A stretch of DNA of 64,000 nucleotides, from NCBI RefSeq assembly GCF_018294505.1, contig NC_057810.1, positions 703,061,852 to 703,125,851 of the forward strand, written 5' to 3'. Shown one piece after another: positions 44,831-55,654 of this stretch. Position numbers and translations under genes: made by a program. Each line of letters begins with the position of its first letter. Positions within the stretch are counted from its first letter, which is position 1. The notes beneath the pieces are model-generated. The model searched no databases and was not told the origin of the DNA. It worked only from the letters and a program-made list of their open reading frames with translations. Origin of the DNA: Triticum aestivum. Taxonomy: Eukaryota; Streptophyta; Magnoliopsida; Poales; Poaceae.

Positions 44831-46517
44831 TGATACGTCTCCAATGTATCTATAATTTATGAAGCATTCATGCTATTTTATTATCTGTTTTGAATGTTTA
44901 CGGGCTTTATTATACACTTTTATATTACTTTTGGGACTAACCTATTAACCGGAGGCCCAACCCATATTGTTGTTTTATTGCCTATTTCAGTGTTTTGAAG
45001 AAAAGATGGAGTCCAAACGGAATGAAACCTTCGGGAGCATGATTTTTGGAACGAACATGATCCGGGAGACTTGGAATACAAGTCGAGGAAGCTTCAAGGA
45101 GGCCAGGAGATAGGAGGGCGCGCCCACCCCCCCCCCCTCGGGCAGGCCCCCCTGTCTCGTGGGCCCCTCGAGATTCCCCCGACCGACTTCTTTCGCCTAT
45201 ATATTCCCATATAATCTAAAACCATCAAAGAAGAAGATAGATCGGGAGTTCCGCCGCCGCAAGCCTCTATAGCCACCAAAAACCTCTCGGGAGCCCGTTC
45301 CGGCACCCTGCCGGAGGGGGGATCCCTCACCGGTGGCCATCTTCATCATCCCGGTGCTCTCCATGATGATGAGGGAGTAGTTCACCCTCGGGGCTGAGGG
45401 TATGTACCAGTAGCTATGTGTTAGATCTCTCTCTCTCTCTCTCGTGTTCTCTCTATGGCACAATCTTGATGTATCGCGAGCTTTGCTATTATAGTTGGAT
45501 CTTATGATGTTTCTCCCTCTCTACTCTCTTGTGATGAATTGAGTTTTCCCTTTGAAGTTGTCTTGTCAGATTGAGTCTTTAAGGATTTGAGAACACTTGA
45601 TGTTTGTCTTGCCGTGCTTATCTGTGGTGACAATGGGATATTCACGCGATCCACTTGATGTATGTTTTGGTGATCAACTTGCGGTTTCCGCCCATGAACC
45701 TATGCATAGGGGTTGGCACATGTTTTCGTCTTGACTCTCTGGTAGAAACTTTGGGGCACTCTTTGAAGTACTTTGTGTTAGTTGGATAGATGAATCTAAG
45801 ATTGTGTGATGCATATCATATAATCATGCCCACGGATACTTGAGGTGACAATGGAGTATCTAGGTGACATTAGGGTTTTGGTTGATTTGTGTCTTAAGGT
45901 GTTATTCTAGTATGAACTCTATGATAGATTGAACGGAAAGAATAGCTTCATGTTATTTTACTACGGAGTCTTGAATAGATAGAACAGAAAGGATAACTTT
46001 GAGGTGGTTTCGTACCCTACCATAATCTCTTCGTTTGTTCTCCACTATTAGTGGCTTTGGAGTGACTCTTTGTTGCATGTTGAGGGATATTTATATGATC
46101 CGGCTATGTTATTATTGTTGAGAGAACTTGCACTAGTGAAAGTATGAACCGTATGCCTTGTTTCTTACCATTGCAATACCGTTTGTGCTCACTTTTATCA
46201 TTAGTTACCTTGCTGTTTTTATAATTTCAGATTACAAAAACCTATATCTACCATCCATATTGCACTTGTATCACCATCTCTTCGCCGAACTAGTGCATCT
46301 ATACAATTTTCCATTGTATTGGGTGTGTTGGGGACACAAGAGACTCTTTGTTATTTGGTTGCAGGGTTGTTTGAGAGAGACCATCTTCATCCTAAGCCTC
46401 CTACGGATTGATAAACCTTAGGTCATCCACTTGAGGGAAATTTGCTACTGTCCTACAAACCTCTGCACTTGGAGGCCCAACAACGTCTACAAGAAGAAGG
46501 TTGTGTAGTAGACATCA
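44831..46517 (+). repeat. C 3' LTR (1687 bp)
   Basis: Aligns with the 5' LTR end to end. Followed by target duplication GCGTG (46518-46522). Contains a C9 run near 45127 not present in the 5' copy. Confidence 0.9.
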
Positions 46518-47145
46518 GCGTGGTCCACTGCCCCCAGAGTAGGGAGTCGAGCTCTTTCACCTAGTGCTTGTCCGATTCTTTCAAAGACCGCACTAGTCTG
46601 GGTTTAATGCCGCTCATAATAAGACCATTGGCTTGTTCGACTTGGTCGTTGGTTTGTGGGTGATAGATGGAGGCGTAGTCGAGCTTGATGCCCAGATTAC
46701 CACACCAGGCTTTCACCTCATCGGCTGGGAAATTGGAGCCATTGTCGGTGATGATGCTGTGCGGAACACCATAACAGTGCACAACACCAGATATAAAGTC
46801 AATCACTGGCCCGGCTTCTGTCGTTTTAACTGGTTTGGCCTCTATCCACTTAGTGAATTTATCCACCATGACCAACAGATATTTTTTCTTCTGGCTTCCC
46901 CCTTTGAGGGGTCCGACCACATCAAGCCCCCAGACCGCAAAAGGCCAAATGATGGGGATTATTTGTAAAACGGTGGGTGGCATATGGCTTTGGTTGGTGA
47001 AAAGCTGGGATCCGACGCAATGTTGGACAAGGTCCTGTGCGTCTGCTCGGGCCGTCGGCCAATAGAAACCTGTACGGAAGGCCTTACTTACAAGGGCCCG
47101 AGTTGCGGCGTGGTGACCACCGAGACCTGCATGAATTTCAGCCAA
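46518..47145 (-). pseudogene. F integrase: zinc-binding and catalytic core domains
   Basis: Minus-strand frame from 47145. The N-terminal HHCC-type zinc domain reads HAGLGGHHAATRAL, then FYWPTARADAQDLVQHCVGS; the final zinc ligand, normally Cys, is Ser here (codon 47010-47008). The catalytic core follows: PFAVWGLDVVGPL (first Asp, about 46920), HSIITDNGSNFPADE (second Asp, about 46745) and YHPQTNDQVEQANGLI (Glu, about 46625). It stops at 46561-46559, just before the C insertion point. With 38718-39150 it makes the whole integrase. It catalyses insertion of element cDNA into the genome; here it is dead. Confidence 0.85.
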
Positions 47146-47208
47146 GAGCCGCCCTTCGTCCTCGGAGATGCACCTTTGAAGTACTCCGGTAGCGCTTTTC
47201 TTATAGAG

Positions 47209-48372
47209 TTATCCCTCGTGAACCTTGTGCGCTTTAGATCGCCGCACAATGCAGCGTGCCTCATTCTGATCCTCAGGAAGTTCTCGCCTATTGAGGTAGG
47301 CCAAGAAGGGTTCGGTCCATGGGGCGATGACCGCCATGATGAGGTGGGCCGATGGTGTAGTTTCGGTGGTTGAGCCCCCGATTATGTCGGTTTGTTCCAA
47401 ATCTGGGGTTGTCTTCGGATCCGGATTGGTATTGCCGCTCTCCCCCTGCCACACCACGGATGGCTTGAAGAGCCTTTCCAGAAATATGTTAGGTGGGACG
47501 GGGTCGTGCTTAGCGCCAATGCAAGCAAGGACATCCGCCGCTTGATTACTTTCTCGAGCCACATGGTGAAACTCGAGCCCCTCGAAGTGAGCCGACATTT
47601 TGAGAACGATGTTATGGTAAGCCGCCATCTTCGGATCTTTGGCATCGAAATCTCCATTTATTTGAGATATTGTGAGGTTTGAATCCCCGCGCACTTCCAG
47701 GCGTTGTATGCCCATGGAGATGGCCATCCGAAGACCATGCAATAAAGCTTCGTATTCGGCTGCATTGTTGGAGTCCGTGAATAATATTTGTAGGACGTAC
47801 TGAACAGTATCTCCAGTAGGGGATGTTAGGACAATGCCTGCCCCTAGGCGTGCCAGCATTTTGGAGCCGTCGAAGTGCATGACCCAATTGGAATATGTGT
47901 CGTACTCTTTAGGGAGTTCGGCCTCTGTCCATTTAGCGATGAAGTCGGCCAATACCTGGGATTTAATTGCCCGGCGCGGTTTGTATGATATGTCGAATGG
48001 GAGGAGCTCAATGGCCCACTTGGCAATCCGGCCCGTAGCATCGCGGTTGTTTATTATGTCATTGAGAGGTACTTCGGAGGCCACCTTTATCGAGCACTCT
48101 TGAAAGTAGTGTCATAGCTTCCGGGATGCCATGAAAACCGAGTATGCTGTTTTTTGGTAATGAGAGTACAGGGATTTGCATGGTGTGAGGACAGTGGATA
48201 CGTAGTATACTAGTTTCTGGAGCGGGAATTTGTGTCCATCCTCATCTCGTTCGACGATGAGCACCGCACTCACAACTTGGTGTTTGGCTGATATGTATAA
48301 TAACATGGGTTTGCCGACATTTGGCGCGGCGAGGATTGGGTTGCTTGCTAGAAGAGCCTTTATTTCTTCCAA
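47209..48372 (-). pseudogene. F RNase H region (RT/RNase H and plant-type RNase H)
   Basis: Two minus-strand pieces in one frame. 48372-48112 (EEIKALLASNPILAAPNVGK, LLYISAKHQVVSAVLIVERD) is the RNase H-like domain that follows RT. 48084-47209 has WAIELLPFDISYKPRRAIKS, then a second RNase H: MHFDGSKMLARLGAGIVL (about 47880), NNAAEYEALLHGLRMA, LEVRGDSNLTISQING and ARESNQAADVLA. A stop separates them (about 48110). A double RNase H (degenerate plus archaeal/plant type) is a mark of the Tat lineage. The enzyme removes RNA from RNA:DNA hybrids. Confidence 0.82.
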
Positions 48373-48686
48373 TCCGGCTATTGACGCGTCCGTCCACTCA
48401 AAGTGATCGGTGCATCAAAGAAGGCGTTAGATTGGCAATGCCTTTTCACCTAACCTGGAGATAAAGCGGCTTAGAGCTGCCACACATCCGGATAATTTTT
48501 GGATTTGTTTAAGGTCTATTGGTGTAGCCAACTGTGACAAAGCTCGGATTTTAGCTGGGTTTGCCTCAATTCCTCTATTGGAAACGATGAAGCCCAGAAG
48601 TTTTCTAGCGGGAACGCCGAAAACGCACTTCTTTGGATTGAGCTTGATCTCATATGTTCGGAGGTTGTCGAATGTGAGACACGGAT
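48373..48686 (-). pseudogene. F reverse transcriptase, C-terminal fragment
   Basis: Minus-strand translation shows EIKLNPKKCVFGVPARKLLG, a FIVSNRGIEANPAKI-like segment and LSGCVAALSRFISRLGEKA, the thumb/connection part of Ty3-type RT. Stops follow near 48430-48400. The catalytic YVDD part lies beyond the G insertion and outside the window. Element G entered at 48687 (flank CGGAT). Confidence 0.8.
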
Positions 48687-49211
48687 TGTCGTGGAATTAA
48701 CACGTCAGATGTCCTCATGAAAGGACTTAGTCGTCGAGCCATCGCAACGGGTTAGCTTGAAGGGGTTAAACCGGACAAGGGACACGGAAGGTTTATACTA
48801 GTTCGGCCCCTTCGATGAAGGTAAAAGCTGACGTCTAGTTGTGATGGGATTGATTGGGTTTCAATGACCAGGGAGCAAATATGCTTTGCCTGAGTCTCGA
48901 GTTGTTGTCTCTTGTCCCTGAACCGCCGCCGGGTCGTCCCTTTATATACACAGGTTGACGCCCAGCCGGTCTACAGAGCCCCGAGGCCGACTCATACAAA
49001 GTGTCCGGCTCGGTCTCTCCTTTCCTAACTTACATTACAAGTTACATAGTCATGGCGGTTTACCACTATGGGCCCTAATCCGCCTTTGGGCTCCGGGCCT
49101 CTAAGCTTCATTAGTAAAGCGCCATCTTCTCGATCTTCATGGGCTTCAACATAGTCGAGGGTGAACCGGGCCCTCCTGGCCGGTTTACACTTAGTAGTCA
49201 TATCCCCAACA
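48687..49211 (-). repeat. G 3' LTR (525 bp)
   Basis: Plus-strand ends TGTCGTGGAATT and ATCCCCAACA, i.e. TGTTGGGGAT...CACGACA in coding sense. A TATA box TGTATATAAAGG (minus, about 48940-48951) is present. The coding-sense flank ATATGGGGCCTAA is the polypurine tract. Confidence 0.82.
48940..48951 (-). promoter_or_regulatory. TATA box of G LTR
   Basis: GTATATAAAGGGACG on the minus strand. Canonical plant TATA box within the LTR. Confidence 0.65.
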
Positions 49212-49509
49212 TTAGGCCCCATATTGATTTGAACCTATTCATGTCAGTCTTTAATACTTAAATAAATCTTGTGAACATCTCCTTATACTCTCGTAAACCG
49301 CCATGTTATCTTCTCCTGTAAATTTTGTTAAACCGCCATGACGTCATCCTCCGGACACAGCAACGGCCCATCATTACATCATCTCTGTATAAAAAGATTA
49401 AAAAGATTCCCTTCATTAATGGTATCCTGAAAATCAAGGCGACAGGCGCGCCCCTCTTTGCCGCTTCAGGCTCCTCGATTCTTGCGCCTGCCACTTATCC
49501 CTTTCTCCT

Positions 49510-49517
49510 TATAAATA
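49510..49517 (+). promoter_or_regulatory. TATA box of the antisense gene in G
   Basis: TATAAATA on the plus strand, about 300 bases inside the LTR. A pyrimidine-rich leader follows (CCATTCTTTCCCCTTGCTCC) and then a splice donor at 49692. A second weaker candidate, TGTATAAAAAG, lies at 49385. Confidence 0.55.
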
Positions 49518-49691
49518 AAACCGACGGGTCTATCCATTCTTTCCCCTTGCTCCTTCTTATTCCTCGCAACACTCAAGCTCTGAAGCTCCGCCACCGCCCT
49601 CAACCTTCGAGCACTACATCATCAAAGGCAGCTGCATCAACCTGACTGTACCAGAAACCTGCGGCTCTTCTCCGCTGTCCCTGTGCATCTG

Positions 49692-50241
49692 GTAAGTTTC
49701 CTTCTCTCACCCCTAGATCTGTAACTAGGGCTTCCGTATTTATCCGTGTTCATAGGTGTTCATCTCAGTTCTTCGTTATTTTCTTCTGCCCTAGCTTCTT
49801 TGATCCAACAGTAGCGTAGATACCATGCCGTAGTTGCTCCGCATTCATTTTTAGTACTAGGAGATCTCCCTTTTCCTTTGTAAAGAATCCCTTAGCAGAG
49901 CGCACGACCTTCTCTATTCTGCTTGACGCCATTATAGATCGCAGAAATTTTTCTTTATTGAAACACGGTAGATCCAAATAAATTTCATCATTGTGTGAAA
50001 CCTGTTTCTGTCAACACTTAGCAGATTTTCGTCTCTGGCTCCTCCACATAAGGGCGGTTTAACTTTTAGCAGTTGGTAATCCGCCATGTATCATTAACCC
50101 TCTCTTTAAACCGCCATTTTGAACTAAATAGCAATTTCCGGTTTACCTCACACATATTCCTTGATCAAATTTTCTGGTTTAACACCAACTAATACTTCTT
50201 GAATCGTAAATCATAAACCGGCCTTCATTTTACCTTTACAG
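49692..50241 (+). other. 5'-UTR intron of the antisense gene in G
   Basis: Donor CTG|GTAAGTTTCC at 49692 and acceptor TACCTTTACAG ending at 50241, 13 bases before the ATG at 50255. The interior is AT-rich, as for grass introns. Predicted from splice-site consensus only. Confidence 0.55.
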
Positions 50242-50254
50242 TTTGCTGTCCAAG

Positions 50255-53200
50255 ATGACCAAGCAATTCGCCGCTTGCAACTGGGTACCATCCTGGATCA
50301 CAGAAATGCAAATCAACGGATATGTTGTAACGGGCGCTTTAGCTTCAAAGAATGTCCTTCACTGGCGAGTTCCTTGGCCTGAGTGCCCTCCTGAGCCTCA
50401 GGATGGAAAAGTCATCGTTTTTATGCAGCACTTAGACCGGGGCTTCAGCCCTCCCGGTTCAAAAAAATTCCGGCATGTCCTTGCCAGCTTTCAACTCCAT
50501 CCACAAGACATTGGACCAAATTCCATGTCAAACATATGCAACTTTCAAGTATTTTGTGAAGTTTGCCTTCAAGAAGAACCATTTGTCGAGCTGTTCCGGG
50601 ACTTCTTCCATCTAAACCGCCGAACCTAATTTTCTAATGGTCCTAATACGGAACTTGGCGGGGTATCAATCTAGAAGAGGAAGGAAGTTGATTTTCCACA
50701 TGCATCACACCACAGTCATCCCAAAGACTGGAACCAAACTTGGTTTTACTGTCAGAACACTGCCCCTGCTGAAGAGAATCCCTTTTTGGGTTACCGCCCT
50801 CACCGGCTTAGCAACGGCCACCCATTGCCTCGACGATTAACTGCCAAAGAGCGGCAAACTTATGCTCCTCAACTCGCCAAGCTCCGGGCACTCTTGGCCA
50901 ACGGTTTGACTGGCGTTGATCTTGTGCGATGTTGGGTTAAATGGCACATCCTGCCCTTAAGTCGCCGCTCCGGATTAATGCATGAGTATTCCGGCAACAC
51001 CAACGATCCTCAACGGTTTAATGAAATAGAGGTAACTGATGACGAAGTCACCGAATCGGTGAAGAAGATGTTGGACGAGCCAATCGCCGCATGTAGCCAA
51101 ACCGGGCTGGCTCCCTTCTACACCGCCAACAAACCGCCAGGGGTAAGGTTTTAACCTTGTGCTTTTCCTGACCCGTCTCCGCTTTAACCTTGTTCTGATA
51201 AATCTTCATTTAACTTTACAGGCTAATAGTTCCTTTTGGAAAAAGAAGGCTTCAGATAAACCGGCCAGAGCCCCTTGTGCCAACAGCAAAGCTACCAAGA
51301 AATCAGCCAAGAAAAAGACCGGCGAAGCTGCTCATCCGCCTGAAGATGCTGAAGATTCAGATCAAGAGGTAGAACTTGACTCCCTTGGCTCCTTTTTCAT
51401 ACATCTTATTAACAATGACTATCATTAGGATGATGCAGAGGTCAGCCGTGCGGGCCATGTTGAGGTAATCTCTCTTTCCTCCGGCTCAGATCTTGTGCCG
51501 GTTCAAAGATTTCACCGTGCAGTTCGAAAAGTGAAACGCTCTCACCCTCTTGCTTATTTGGATCCAAAATTTCCTTTAAAGAAACAGCAACCTGAAGGGC
51601 ACCACACAACCCGACACAGTGGCCAGCAAGTCACCTCTTCTGGTTTATCGGATACACCAACCCGGAAGCATCGTCCAGAGGTTACTTGCTCTCCCGAAAA
51701 ACGTTATCCTTTGAAGGGTTTCTTCTGATACCCACTTAATCCGTCTGATCCGAATTACCAGGTGTCTTCCAATTCATCTGGCGGTTCATCAACTACTCAG
51801 CTGCCTCCCCTCAAGACCGTCGCTGGGTAAGTGCATTATTTTTCGGTTTGTCTCTTCATGCATCAGTTTATCATACTAATATTTATTTGACGTTGTAGTG
51901 CCAAGGCCCGATTCAGCAAGAAAGCCAAGACCAGCGACCCCTCTGATGATTTTGAACCGGAGAAGACCCCAGATGATGCTGTTGAAAATCCTGATATTTT
52001 CATGGATGACACTGCCCCACAAGACCCAGCTATCGATGCCAATCCGTCGGAAGCTGACCCGGAAACACATGTTGAAACATCAAGTCCACATGCCACGCCT
52101 TCAAGTCCAGTGGCTGATCCGCTGAGGTCGACTGCTAATCCGCCGAGCCCTGCTGCCAAACCGCCAAGCCCAGCCAAAGACAATGTCAATCCACTGAGCC
52201 CAGCCAAAGATGACGATGATGTTGTTGTCACTGGCACTGCTTATACCGCCCCAGGCAATCCAGTTGCTTTATTGAAGCATACTACCAAGGACAAATTCGC
52301 TGCTATGGGCAAGGGAATAGGGAAGACCGACTTGTCAAGCTACGCTAATCTTTAAGCTCAAGATCTTCATTCTGGTTTCTTGAACTGGCTTTACACCAGC
52401 CGAGAATATGAAGCCGGTTTGGTGAATCTGATGAAGGAACACTATGAGGTAATCTTCAAAATACCTTCATCTTATTTCTGAACATTCATTGTATTGTAGC
52501 CCCCAAGGGCCGGTTTATCTCTTCAAGGTAAACCGGGTCTTCAAAGATAAACAACACTTCGATGTCGTAGCCCCCAAGGGCCGGTTTTCTTGTGAAGACA
52601 GACCGGGACTTGTATATTCCATTCTGTACTTTGTTGACTTTCCTTGTATATATTGTTGATCGACACACATTAGCCCCCAAGTGCCAAGATTAAAACTTGT
52701 ATTGATCTTTGGGACTTCAAACAATCAGTAATAATGAAGCAAGTCGCATTAGCCCCCAAGTGCCAAGTGTATAACTTGTTATATGCTTGGGACTTTTGAT
52801 AAATTATTGATATGCTTCCTCATCTTACTGTGGCAGGCTGATATAAATCACCAAGGCTCTCAAATTGCCGATCTTCAAGAGAACATCAAGACCCAACAAG
52901 CAGAAACGTCCAAGGCAAAGGATGGGCTTAAAACCGCTTTAGCAGCCATGGAGCAACTCAAAGAAGGGTTCAAGACGGAGCGTGCCAACTGGGAGACTGA
53001 GAAAAATGCATTGCTGAAGTGGGCGAAAGACGCCGAATCAGCTCTTAATCCGGTGGCGGAAGAGCTAACTGGGTTGAAGCACCAAGTGAATGCAATGACT
53101 TCTGCAGTGTTTGGTAAGTAGTCTGTCCAAAACCTCTTGAATGACCATGTTTGAAATTTGCCGGTTTAACATGAAATTCTTAAAACATTGTAGGTGGCCG

Positions 53201-53444
53201 CATTGCTCATCTGGGCTCTGATATGCGGATGAAGCTGAAGGCAGCGTATACGCTGATTGAACAACTATATACTTACACCCCTGACGTCGATCCGACTGAA
53301 CTTATAAGTGAAGAGGCTGTCTTTCAGGCTATAACCCGGATTGACTGGACCACCACTGACTTCCAGCTACTGGATGAGGAGGAGGAGGCTGAACCGATGC
53401 CAGATGATCCATCAACATCATGTCAACATGGTGATGAATCCTGA
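50255..53444 (+). pseudogene. G antisense gene (gypsy-type 'Transposase_28'-like), full exon structure with four nonsense codons
   Basis: Reads opposite to G's integrase. Coding exons, joined in frame through GT-AG introns: 50255-51142, 51222-51368, 51429-51826, 51899-52448, 52837-53113 and 53194-53444. With the 5'-UTR exon this is seven exons and about 836 codons. The N-terminal part (ACNWVPSWITEMQINGYVV, FLRDFF-type FRDFFHLNRRT, GLTGVDLVRCWVKWHILPL) resembles the PF04195-type ORFs. Then come a Lys-rich segment, a Pro/Ser/Asp-rich linker and a coiled-coil (IADLQENIKTQQAETSKAKD), ending DDPSTSCQHGDES. In-frame stops: 50627, 50672, 51726, 52353. Function unknown; a capsid-like or regulatory role is guesswork. 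Confidence 0.72.
52449..52836 (+). repeat. Intron of the G antisense gene with four TAGCCCCCAAG repeats
   Basis: The intron holds four partial repeats beginning TAGCCCCCAAG at about 52498, 52568, 52672 and 52752. The first two continue GGCCGGTTT, the last two TGCCAAG; each is followed by (T)GGGACTT-type sequence. On the minus strand each is CTTGGGGGCTA, purine-rich like a polypurine tract. Confidence 0.6.
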
Positions 53445-54602
53445 TCCGATAATCTGATTGATGTGTCATGAACTTTGATCTGCGGAAAGAACAAGTCCAT
53501 ATTTTGGGCCTTGAAGTGCCTTGTAATAGGCTAGTTAAAATACTTTGATCTGCTGCCATCATGCACGGAGATATACTTTGTTTGATCCGCCGTAACAATT
53601 TCAGCGCTGGCTTATATATCTTCATAATGCCATGTAATCCCTATGTCTGCATAAAAAAGATATGTGATATGAAATCACTTAGTAAGGGTGAAAACCCAAA
53701 TTTTTGGCTTGTTATATCCCTTATCCTTTAATGATGTAATGAATAAATCATGTCGTGTTACGATGAACACCAGATGATCATCCTGGCGATATATAATCAA
53801 AGCCAGGTCGGGTTTTTGTAAACACCGATTTGATAAGATGGTCTGACAACTTATAGTTGAAAGCCCGGCCAGGCTAACAAACACCGGGTTAACATGATGA
53901 CTGAAAAGCCACACCGGGTCAAAAAACACCGGTTTAAGACAAATTCATGAAAAAGATGAACACTTAGCAAAAAAGCAAACAAGAAACCATGTAGTCAAGG
54001 CTTTTCAAGGGCGGCCAGGCCCAAATTCGAGGCTTTTCATGGGCTGCCAGGCCACTGAGTTAAACCATTTTGCAAAGCCTTTTAAGATGGGCCTCCAACT
54101 AACCAATCGTTGTTTTAACTTTCACAAGTTCAGGGTCTGTATAAGATTGACTTGTCAAACGTTCGGCGGGTCGTGCCAGGATTACCTGGGTAGGAGTGGC
54201 TTACTTGATGAAGGCAGGTTAACCCGGGGTTTTAGGTGAATACACCAGGCTTCCAAGCCGTGGGTCGATACCCAATTACAAGGGTCCCTTCAAGCTCTTT
54301 GTGGCTTTTGCACAAAAGAGCCCCCAAGTAACTTTGTGAGCTGTGCTCAATGGGTGCCTATGTTTGAGCTGTGCATAACATCCAGACTCTCTTTGGCCCC
54401 TTGGGTGTGAAGCTCCCAAGCTGTGTTGTGGCATGATAGCCGGTTTAACAGGTAGTACTTCGCTATACCAGCTGAAGCCCCCATGTAAACAAAGAGATTT
54501 GAAGAAAACGGCAGAGGTCCTGCTTATAGCAAGGATGCCGGTTTATTATATTGATCATAATATATACATTGTTGAAATATGTACATAAGAAAAGCCTATG
54601 GC
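53445..54602. other. G spacer between antisense gene and integrase
   Basis: About 1.16 kb with no credible ORF. It contains repeated short motifs: CACCGGGT/CACCGGTTT (53880-53935), GGCCAGGCC direct repeats (about 54012 and 54047), and further AGCCCCCA boxes at about 54310 and 54475. Probably the 3' untranslated regions of both convergent transcripts. Confidence 0.5.
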
Positions 54603-55654
54603 TCAAGTGTAGTACGGTCGAAGGAGAGCTATGTTCCACGGCCACCGGGTCTCCTCCTCAGAACTGCGTGAGTCTTCTCGAACGTCAATGAGGTAGTATG
54701 ACCCGTTGTGCAGATTTTTGCTGACCACAAAGGGTCCTTCCCAAGGTGGGGATAACTTGTTCACATCGGTCTGATCCTGGATGAGCCGGAGCACTAAATC
54801 GCCTTCTTGAAAGGTTCGTGTCTTAACCCGGCGGCTGTGATAACGCCACAGGTCTTGCTGATAAACCGCCGATCGAGCCAAAGCCATGTCCCGTTTCTCA
54901 TCTAATAGGTCCAACGCCTCTTAACGTGCTTGCTCATTGTCCGCTTCAACATAATTGGCAATTCGGGGCGAGTCATGACGAATATCACTTGGGAGGACAG
55001 CCTCAGCCACGTAAACCATGAAGAAAGGTGTATAACCCATGGATCAGTTTGGGGTGGTGTTTATACTCCACAACACAGATGGTAACTCTTCCACCCAACA
55101 ACCCGGTGTCCGCTTCAAAGGAACCATAAGCCTGGGCTTAATACCCTTCAAGATCTCTTGATTCTCCCTCTCAGCTTGACCATTGGACTGAGGATGAGCC
55201 ATGGATGATACATCAAGCCGGATGTGCTCTCGTTGACAAAATTCCTCCATCTCACCTTTAGAAAGGTTTGTGCCATTATCTGTGATGATACTATGTGGAA
55301 AACCAAACCGGAAAATGATCTTTTTGAGAAACTAAACCGCCATGGCTGCATCACACTTGCTGACGGGCTCCGCTTCAACCTATTTAGTGAACTTGTCAAC
55401 CGCCACCAACAGGTAGGTCTTCTTATCCTGGGAACGCTTAAAAGGTCCCACCATATCGAGCCCCCAAGTGGCAAACGGCCAAGTGATAGGAATCATCCGT
55501 AGCTCCTGAGCCGGAACATGAGCTCGACGTGAAAATTTCTGACAAGCATCACACCGCTTTACCAGATCCTCCTCATCAGCATGAGCTGTCAACCAATAGA
55601 ACCCATGACGAAAAGCTTTAGCCACCAGGGACTTTGAACCAGCATGGTGACCAT
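54603..55654 (-). pseudogene. G integrase, truncated at N-terminus and with in-frame stops
   Basis: One minus-strand frame from 55654 to 54603, interrupted by stops at about 55380, 55332, 55044 and 54920. The zinc domain keeps its Cys pair (LVKRCDACQKF). Core: PFATWGLDMVGPF (Asp, about 55455), HSIITDNGTNLSKGEMEEFC (Asp, about 55280), HPQSNGQAERENQEI (Glu, about 55180). C-terminal domain: VKTRTFQEGDLVLRLIQDQT, PPWEGPFVVSKNLHNGSYYL, ending WPWNIALLRPYYT. The first residues are lost because A2 inserted at 55655. Several of the stops fit single-base changes from Trp, Gln or Arg codons. Confidence 0.85.

Larger units (their letters stand above)
39151..46517 (+). mobile_element. Element C: complete non-autonomous Athila-type LTR retrotransposon
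   Basis: A 7367-bp plus-strand element: 5' LTR 39151-40836, primer site from 40847, one ORF (40962-41849), about 2.9 kb of non-coding 3' sequence with repeats, polypurine tract 44819-44830, and 3' LTR 44831-46517. It is flanked by identical GCGTG duplications. Gag, protease, RT, RNase H and integrase are all absent. It interrupts F's integrase gene. Primer site, 3' region and LTR start show kinship with B2, but the LTR body and coding region differ. Confidence 0.9.
32745..48686 (-). mobile_element. Element F: Tat-type Gypsy retrotransposon (Fatima-like), interrupted and 5'-incomplete
   Basis: Minus-strand order: RT end (48686-48373), RNase H (48372-47209), integrase (47145-46518, then 39150-38718), spacer, an antisense multi-exon ORF (plus strand 33551-36332) and the 3' LTR (33216-32745). 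A reverse-oriented extra ORF between integrase and the 3' LTR is a known trait of the Tat lineage. F is split by a solo LTR (36660-38215), by element C (39151-46517) and, within RT, by element G at 48687. Its gag, protease, 5' LTR and primer site are outside the window. The LTR sequence resembles the wheat family Fatima; the name is from memory. Confidence 0.82.
48687..55654 (-). mobile_element. Element G: second Tat-type Gypsy retrotransposon, 5'-incomplete
   Basis: 3' LTR at 48687-49211, antisense multi-exon gene on the plus strand (49510-53444), spacer (53445-54602), and integrase on the minus strand (54603-55654). The integrase is cut by element A2. Layout parallels F, but LTRs and coding sequences are clearly different, so it is a different family. 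It inserted into F's RT gene. RNase H, RT, protease, gag and 5' LTR are outside the window. Confidence 0.8.

Noticed and set aside
45094..45463. Minus-strand ORFs of 78-88 codons over the C 3' LTR promoter
   Set aside because: Antisense to the LTR promoter, disrupted in the 5' LTR, and shaped by GC-box repeats.
52498..52790. Repeated TAGCCCCCAAG boxes as a CRISPR-like or satellite array
   Set aside because: Only four degenerate copies with irregular spacing inside an intron of a plant retrotransposon; no CRISPR context.
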